Assembly (NCBI GenBank): GCA_030037185.1
Contig: JASHRR010000195.1
Location: 1 to 10,155, forward strand
Origin: Xanthobacteraceae bacterium
GTDB taxonomy: Bacteria; Pseudomonadota; Alphaproteobacteria; Rhizobiales; Xanthobacteraceae
Reading direction: 5' to 3'
DNA length: 10,155 nucleotides
A program made the translations under genes and the position numbers. Shown in pieces: positions 5,903-10,155 of this stretch. The notes beneath the pieces were generated by a model. It made no database searches and was not told the origin of the DNA. It saw only the letters and a program-made list of their open reading frames with translations. Numbering within the stretch: the first letter of the stretch is position 1; every line of letters begins with the position of its first letter.

Positions 5903-6670
5903 ATGCGTAAAATTCTCATCATGGGATTGCCTGGTGCTGGCAAAACCACGCTCGCTGCCGCCCTCTCTCCTCTGCTCAAGGCGGTCGTATTCAACGCCGA
6001 TGCGGTGCGGGCCAATCTGTCACAAGACCTCGGCTTCAGCCACTTGGATCGCGTCGAGCATGCGCGACGCATGGGCTGGATGTGCGACCGCGTGGTAGAG
6101 ACTGGGGGCACAGTGATTGCTGATTTCATTTGTCCCACCGAGGAGACACGCGCGGCCTTCGGCGAAGCCTTCACCATCTGGGTCGATCGCATTGCCGCAG
6201 GCCGCTTTGAAGACACCAACCGGATGTTCGTTGCACCCTCGCGCTACGATCTTAGAGTTGGCAGCGAAGGGTCGGCGCAACACTGGGCCGAGCAGGCGCT
6301 AGGGAGACTGCGTCCTCCGTTCAATCCACAGCGTCCGACGGCCTTGTTTCTCGGGCGTTATCAGCCATTTCATCTCGGTCACCAGCGCCTGATTGAGGAG
6401 GGATTGCGTCGCGTCGGTCAGGCGTGCATTGCGGTGCGCGATACCCATGGCATCAATCAGAAAAACCCGCTGCCTTTTTTCGCCGTGAAACAGCGAATTG
6501 AGGCCGCATTGTCAACTCATGCGGGTCGCTTCGTCGTGATAGCGCTTCCCAACATTACCAACATCTATTACGGACGAGACGTCGGCTATAACATCGAGCG
6601 CATCATCCTCGATGATCAGTCTGAGCTTATCTCCGCCACTCAAATACGCAATCTGATGATGGGACCGTAA
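5903..6670 (+). CDS. APS-kinase-like / HxGH nucleotidyltransferase fusion (255 aa)
   Basis: Two-domain cytoplasmic protein. Residues 1-135 resemble adenylylsulfate kinase (CysC): Walker A GLPGAGKTT (8-16), FNADAVRANLS (30-40, cf. the D-G-D-N-V-R motif), GFSHLDRVEHARRMG (44-58) and a Walker-B-like VIADFICP (71-78). The normal CysC lid/substrate region is shortened, so the acceptor may not be APS. Residues about 145-255 form a nucleotidyltransferase of the NadM/cytidylyltransferase superfamily: GRYQPFHLGH (151-160, the H-x-G-H signature) and ISATQIR (243-249, the I-S-x-T-x-x-R signature). NadR joins NMN adenylyltransferase and a kinase in the opposite order, so this is not NadR. The start at 5903 is chosen because the family begins MRKILIMG and GGGGAG lies at 5894-5899; the upstream ATG at 5855 has no ribosome site. 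It stands alone, with no sulfate-assimilation genes nearby. Substrates are unknown; phosphorylation coupled to nucleotidyl transfer on a small molecule is inference. Confidence 0.82.
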   Translation: MRKILIMGLPGAGKTTLAAALSPLLKAVVFNADAVRANLSQDLGFSHLDRVEHARRMGWMCDRVVETGGTVIADFICPTEETRAAFGEAFTIWVDRIAAGRFEDTNRMFVAPSRYDLRVGSEGSAQHWAEQALGRLRPPFNPQRPTALFLGRYQPFHLGHQRLIEEGLRRVGQACIAVRDTHGINQKNPLPFFAVKQRIEAALSTHAGRFVVIALPNITNIYYGRDVGYNIERIILDDQSELISATQIRNLMMGP

Positions 6671-7190
6671 GCGCCTAATGGGCCCACGTACGGCAGTGGT
6701 GTGCGGCCAGCGGGATTGCACCGCCTTTCAGGAGAATGTTCGAGTCCTCGACGTCAAAGATCGGGAGCAAGGCGATAATCCCGATGTCACGTGCTAGATC
6801 TGTCCCTTTTTCACCACTTGTACCGGTTGTGTGTCCCTCGCAAACCGCAAGCTTGTTGCGATCGTTGTCGTTATTCGCCGGCTCGACTAAGCAGCGATCC
6901 GCCAGCGATTCACCTCAAGCCTATCTTTAAGTGCGTGCCGCAGGTCGGGCGGATGCAATGCGCGCCTGGGACCAAAGCAAAGCAGAGCTGACGAGGCCGC
7001 CCGCTTATCTCACGGTTGTCGCCCGACAGCCTCAGATCGTGCGACGGGCAACGGCAATCCCAGCAATCGGCACCGCAAAACAAGGCACCGAGCAAACGAT
7101 TTTGATGGCGATCGTCACCGTTTCGCCCCCGGCGATCCGCGGACAGTAAATCGGAAGAAACGCAGGTGAACTCTGCCGTTCTCCTGCAGG
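6671..7190. other. 520-base gap, no convincing gene
   Basis: No recognisable protein or RNA. A tiny minus-strand frame from a GTG at 7118 to TGA at 7032-7034 would encode a hydrophobic 28-residue peptide (VTIAIKIVCSVPCFAVPIAG then IAVARRTI) with GGGGG about seven bases upstream of its start. It resembles a single membrane helix, but support is minimal. No terminator hairpin with a T-run was found after the kinase-fusion gene (stop at 6670) or the ParB-like gene (stop at 7191). Confidence 0.35.
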
Positions 7191-7829
7191 CTACCCGTGA
7201 TCGACATGATGGTCCGCGTGTGGCCCGCACCAGCCGGGCAGGTAGCTCGCCTCCTCGCTCTTGGCGACCTTCATGGCCTGCTTGAGCGCCTTGTCGAAGT
7301 CGTCCTCCGCAAGCGACCGGCTGATGCGGCGTCGCATGAAATCCGCCCACAGGAACTCGCTGAACGGCGTGGTGTCCTTGGCGAATCCGCCGATGCGGCG
7401 TAACTCGCCCGCGATGCTGCGGAACGGATCGTCCTTGAGCCCGGCGATCTTCTTCGGAATCTCATCGAAACCGCGCCGGCGGCCCGAATCATCGTAGGGG
7501 TGCGCCCAGCAGCGATTATCGAGATAGACCCAAAACTCGTCCTTGGACAGCGTCCGCAAATCGACAACGGCGGATACCAGCACGTGTTCGACGCCCTCGT
7601 TGTAGAGAGCCAGCGACAGATGATGGTGGTCGAGCACGTAGAGACGGTCCTTGGGACCGCGGATCACCGGGATCATGTGCCGGCCGAGGAATTCGGCCTT
7701 CTTCTTCGCATCTTGCTGCTGCCAGCTCTTCTGCTTGGCATGAACCTCCCGCATCCCGACCGTGATCTGGGTGGGCCGCAACTCGGCGATGGGGATGGTG
7801 TGCAGGATCGGTTCACGGACCATGACCAT
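7191..7829 (-). CDS. stand-alone ParB-like nuclease-family protein (212 aa)
   Basis: Resembles the putative ParB-like nuclease family (ParBc_2 type). The N-terminal part follows the ParB/sulfiredoxin fold pattern: TIPIAELRPTQITVGMREV (11-29), a Lys-rich helix, HMIPVIRGPKDRLYVLDHHH (51-70) with Asp67-His68-His69-His70 where ParB has its D-G-H-H-R-type motif, then ALYNEGVEHVLVSAVVDL. The C-terminal half is helical with many charged residues. There is no helix-turn-helix or partner ParA gene, so chromosome partitioning is unlikely. The final 12 residues are His-rich (C201, H204, H207, H208, H211). Of two nearby ATGs, 7829 is preferred because GGGAG lies eight bases upstream; the open frame runs back to 7904. 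ParB-fold proteins can bind nucleotides (CTP) or act on nucleic acids; which applies here is unknown. Confidence 0.8.
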   Translation of the reverse strand: MVMVREPILHTIPIAELRPTQITVGMREVHAKQKSWQQQDAKKKAEFLGRHMIPVIRGPKDRLYVLDHHHLSLALYNEGVEHVLVSAVVDLRTLSKDEFWVYLDNRCWAHPYDDSGRRRGFDEIPKKIAGLKDDPFRSIAGELRRIGGFAKDTTPFSEFLWADFMRRRISRSLAEDDFDKALKQAMKVAKSEEASYLPGWCGPHADHHVDHG

Positions 7830-7982
7830 GGCAAAATCTCCCGGCGTAGGGTTGGCGAGCCGCATCGCCCTTGCGGCTCTCGCATGTCCTGAGCGGCAGG
7901 CCATACGACTTTGCCCATGCGCTCAGAATACTAGTCGATCGCTTCGGCCAATCTGAAGGGATTGGGGTGTCGGCCACAGGCA

Positions 7983-8011
7983 TGGCGGCCGCGCAAAACC
8001 GGTGGCCGCCA
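7983..8011. repeat. 8-bp inverted repeat upstream of the ParB-like gene
   Basis: TGGCGGCC (7983-7990) pairs with GGCCGCCA (8004-8011) around a 13-base loop. It lies about 150 bases upstream of the minus-strand ParB-like gene. It could be a protein-binding palindrome or a transcript hairpin; no T-tract is present. Confidence 0.35.
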
Positions 8012-8555
8012 ACATTGCCTGCTGAAGGGGATGACCCTTGTGGTCTACGCCAGTCGAGCGATTTCGCGTACGAATCATATGGTGTGGGAGGATGATTGCG
8101 CGCCGTGCCGACCGCGTCTCGGGACCCTGGGGACGCTTTGCTTTGCCCACCTTGCAGGATGCAGGGATCGGACTCCTGATTCGCCGGCGGTGGCCCGGAT
8201 TCCGTGCACGCCCCAGAGGTCGGGGTCAGCTCTCCACCCCAGCGCCTCGCTACCCGCAATCGTCGCCATCGTCGTGGATTGCAGGTGGCCCGGTAAACGT
8301 GGCCCAAATACGCCGAAGTATCGCAAACCGCACACTGGGGCTCCGGTGTTCTCTTTACGTTCTTTACACGAGCGCGACGCTCGATGAACATCTCCCCATG
8401 GGACCGCTCCGCACGACGAATTCGGCGGCGAGCCAATGAGTCTGGCCGTAACGCTAAAGACAAGGCCTTTGCTTGGAATGGTTGAGCGGTGGCAGTCCCT
8501 GCAGGCAAAACCGTTCGGCAACCTGCCATGTGCCCCCGCGAGCGGGAGGGAAAAC

Positions 8556-8575
8556 GGCCTCGTCATTCCGAGGCC
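8556..8575. repeat. REP-like stem-loop
   Basis: GGCCTCG (8556-8562) pairs with CGAGGCC (8569-8575) around the loop TCATTC. The core CGTCATTCCGAGG resembles short intergenic palindromes that recur in Bradyrhizobium-type genomes. Only one copy is seen here, so its repeat status is inferred from memory. Confidence 0.35.
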
Positions 8576-9115
8576 AGTCCGAACTGTCTGCCGCAAGGCG
8601 ACTTCGATTGCCGCTCACCCGACCGATGCAGAGCAAAGGCCTAGCCGCGGCTGCAGGCGCACGGCCAGCCCGGGGCGGGTCCAGATGATCTAGGCCTGCG
8701 TGCTGGGCGCGACGCATATTCAAGCCAGCTTGAACTGCGCAACGGCCAGGTGAACTGCTCCGGCCAAACTATGGCGCTCCACGTAGATTGAAAAGATGTC
8801 CGCCTTGCACGTATATCTAAGGTTTCGTTGGCTCACTCCCTTTATGGTTACTTCATTTTATTTGCCTCTGCCGCCACTGTTGCGGTTCGAGAGAACAGCA
8901 GCAAGTTCTTGCAAGTGTCGAGGGCGCATTCAATGCTCACACAGAGTGGCTGCGAGATTGCGAGCCTCGCCGCCGCCTGCGGGGGGAAAGCGCAGTGCCG
9001 GAGTGGAAGGTGCTGAGGTATTTGGTGGCTCCCCAACCTAAGCGGTGGCGATCGTGCCCAACGAGGTCGTGCTATATACCTCGATCTATTGATCCTGCTA
9101 CGCGGCGCGCGGCGG

Positions 9116-9244
9116 TCAGCCGATCTTGTGCGATGCTACCGCGATGGGGGAGGAGGCGGGCTGGGATCGATGGTTGTGTATGACCATACCGGCCACCCAA
9201 CCGGTGAGCCCAATGATTATGAGATAAGCAAGATGGCGATTCAT
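9116..9244 (-). CDS. candidate small single-pass membrane protein (42 aa)
   Basis: From ATG at 9244 to TGA at 9116-9118. The peptide starts MNRHLAYLIIIGLTGWVAG and continues MVIHNHRSQPASSPIAVASH. Residues 5-22 form one plausible membrane helix, followed by a short polar tail with three histidines. I recognise no family. There is no good Shine-Dalgarno sequence. Upstream, TTGACT and GAATAA are separated by 18 bases and would place the transcript start almost at the ATG, suggesting a leaderless message. The hydrophobic-then-polar layout argues for a real gene, but the length allows chance. Confidence 0.35.
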   Translation of the reverse strand: MNRHLAYLIIIGLTGWVAGMVIHNHRSQPASSPIAVASHKIG

Positions 9245-9601
9245 TGTTAATTATTCGCCCGCCGTGTCCGCACAAGTCAAGCAACCATGCCGTGCGTGCG
9301 TTGTAGCCGGTTACTCCTCCCCGATTGCGAGTAAGATGCGGCGCGGCGGCCGTTGGATGCCAGAAGCTCCGACACGAAGGAGCCCGCGCTCTCGCGGCCG
9401 CCCGGGTCGTCAGGCGGTGTTGTTTCCTGTGGAGCGGCCCTGGTTGTGCGGCTCCAACAATAGGGCGAAGGCTCGTCGCTAACGTCAAGCGAGCCCGAAT
9501 GCCCAGCCGGCCCGGCCGTCAAACTCACTAAACGACGCGTGGTCGCCTGGTGTGACGCGCCCCAACGGCACCCTGTGCGGACCAACCCGCGCAGGATCGC
9601 G
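9245..9601. other. gap between two small minus-strand genes
   Basis: 357 bases without a recognisable gene. The only sequence of note is the promoter-like TTGACT-N18-GAATAA on the minus strand at its left end, facing the 42-residue candidate. Long open frames on both strands here are Arg-rich and overlapping, typical of non-coding GC-rich DNA. Confidence 0.35.
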
Positions 9602-9859
9602 TCATTCGTCGGCGACTGAGTACGAATCGGGGGGCGGCACCGGCGCATATCCGCTGGCCGTCACCCGTGATTCGATGTGGGCCGGGATCAAACCGGACAG
9701 GTAGGGCCCAACGTTTGCCCCCAGGATTATTCCGGCGATGAGGCCACGAGCCAACTCGGATGCGATGATGCTGATGTCGCGCCGTGAGCCTTCAGTCGCG
9801 TACGTTGTCGCAACGGCAACGCACGCCACGAGGGCGGCGGCGATCAATATTGGTTTCAT
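9602..9859 (-). CDS. small hypothetical membrane or exported protein (85 aa)
   Basis: The protein starts MKPILIAAALVACVAVATTY, a signal peptide or first membrane helix (3-20). It is followed by a polar segment (ATEGSRRDISIIASELARG), a second hydrophobic Gly-rich stretch GLIAGIILGANVGPYLSGL (39-57) and a Pro/Tyr-rich acidic tail ending PVPPPDSYSVADE. I recognise no family. The ATG at 9859 is chosen because the signal-like segment begins there; a GTG three codons upstream (9868) is possible. The Shine-Dalgarno region is weak. It lies on the same strand as, and about 360 bases upstream of, the 42-residue candidate. The ordered hydrophobic/polar layout supports a real gene over a shadow frame. 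Confidence 0.5.
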   Translation of the reverse strand: MKPILIAAALVACVAVATTYATEGSRRDISIIASELARGLIAGIILGANVGPYLSGLIPAHIESRVTASGYAPVPPPDSYSVADE

Positions 9860-10155
9860 GGAGGGCACTCAGGGAACGCAATCGTCCCATCGGCGTACTC
9901 TGGCACGAGAGTCTGACAGAACTATGATGTGATCGGGGCTTTGCAAGAAAACATCGTGATCGGCTGGGCTTCGCCTGGTGCAACGTGGACCAGCAGCCGG
10001 TGGCGAAAACCCAAGGCGAGATGATTGGCCATACTCGCCAGCCGCGGGTGCAAGCCCAGCCTCCGGCGGCGCGCCAGATTTGGCCGGCGCTCTGCTGATG
10101 GATGCACTGCGCGAAGCGTTCCCCTAGCCCGCGAAAATAAAGCAAGGGAGGAATC
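9860..10155. other. right-edge region without a recognisable gene
   Basis: About 300 bases upstream of the minus-strand small gene and leading to the window edge. Overlapping open frames exist on both strands but show no domain or ribosome site. A divergent promoter region for the small gene and for a gene beyond the edge is plausible. Confidence 0.3.
10144..10153 (+). promoter_or_regulatory. Shine-Dalgarno-like sequence at the window edge
   Basis: AAGGGAGGAA ends two bases before the window edge, preceded by A-rich sequence. This is a strong ribosome-binding sequence and suggests that a plus-strand gene begins within about ten bases after 10155. Confidence 0.45.

Larger units (their letters stand above)
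7830..9115. other. 1.3-kb stretch without convincing genes
   Basis: Both strands carry open frames up to 238 residues (minus, 7813-8529), but these are Arg/Pro/Ser-rich, overlap one another, lack ribosome sites and domain motifs, and look like GC-rich non-coding reading. A 62-residue plus frame at 8828-9016 (TTG start) has a hydrophobic beginning and several cysteines near its end (GCEIASLAAACGGKAQC), but no family is recognised. Two short inverted repeats are listed separately. No tRNA-like cloverleaf or transposon end was seen. Confidence 0.4.

Noticed and set aside
7813..8529. 238-residue minus-strand open frame
   Set aside because: Arg/Pro/Ser-rich, no domain or ribosome site, and it overlaps other equally open frames; it also runs into the start region of the ParB-like gene.

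Overview
This window most likely comes from an alphaproteobacterial chromosome of the Bradyrhizobium/Rhodopseudomonas type. That placement is an inference from the GC-rich composition, protein wording recalled from that group, and the mix of sparse genes with decaying remnants. About half of the window is coding. No rRNA, tRNA or CRISPR array was seen.

Left part (1-2347): a short minus-strand remnant of an IS110-family transposase is followed by a decayed OmpR/PhoB-family response regulator. The regulator has lost its N-terminus and carries two in-frame stops and a one-base frameshift. Directly overlapping its end is an intact PhoQ-like histidine kinase of 459 residues, which therefore lacks its cognate neighbour.

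Centre (2348-5600): a plus-strand pair encodes a CcoP-like diheme cytochrome c and an MsrQ/YedZ-like heme b membrane protein with a C-terminal extension. Facing it on the minus strand is a small CsoR/RcnR/FrmR-family repressor that keeps Cys35 but not the other usual ligand positions. Upstream of the cytochrome gene and upstream of the repressor gene lies the same operator: three TTCAG half-sites spaced exactly 11 bp apart, with 21 identical bases. This links both transcription units to one OmpR-type regulator, plausibly the family of the broken regulator next door. I read the region as an envelope-stress or redox regulon whose local regulator has died, with the sensor, operators and targets left behind.

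Right part (5600-10155): a kinase-nucleotidyltransferase fusion (APS-kinase-like P-loop domain plus an HxGH adenylyl/cytidylyltransferase domain) stands alone on the plus strand. A stand-alone ParB-like nuclease-family protein with a His-rich tail is on the minus strand. After a long stretch without convincing genes come two small minus-strand membrane-protein candidates (42 and 85 residues). The window ends on a strong Shine-Dalgarno-like sequence, suggesting a plus-strand gene just beyond the edge.
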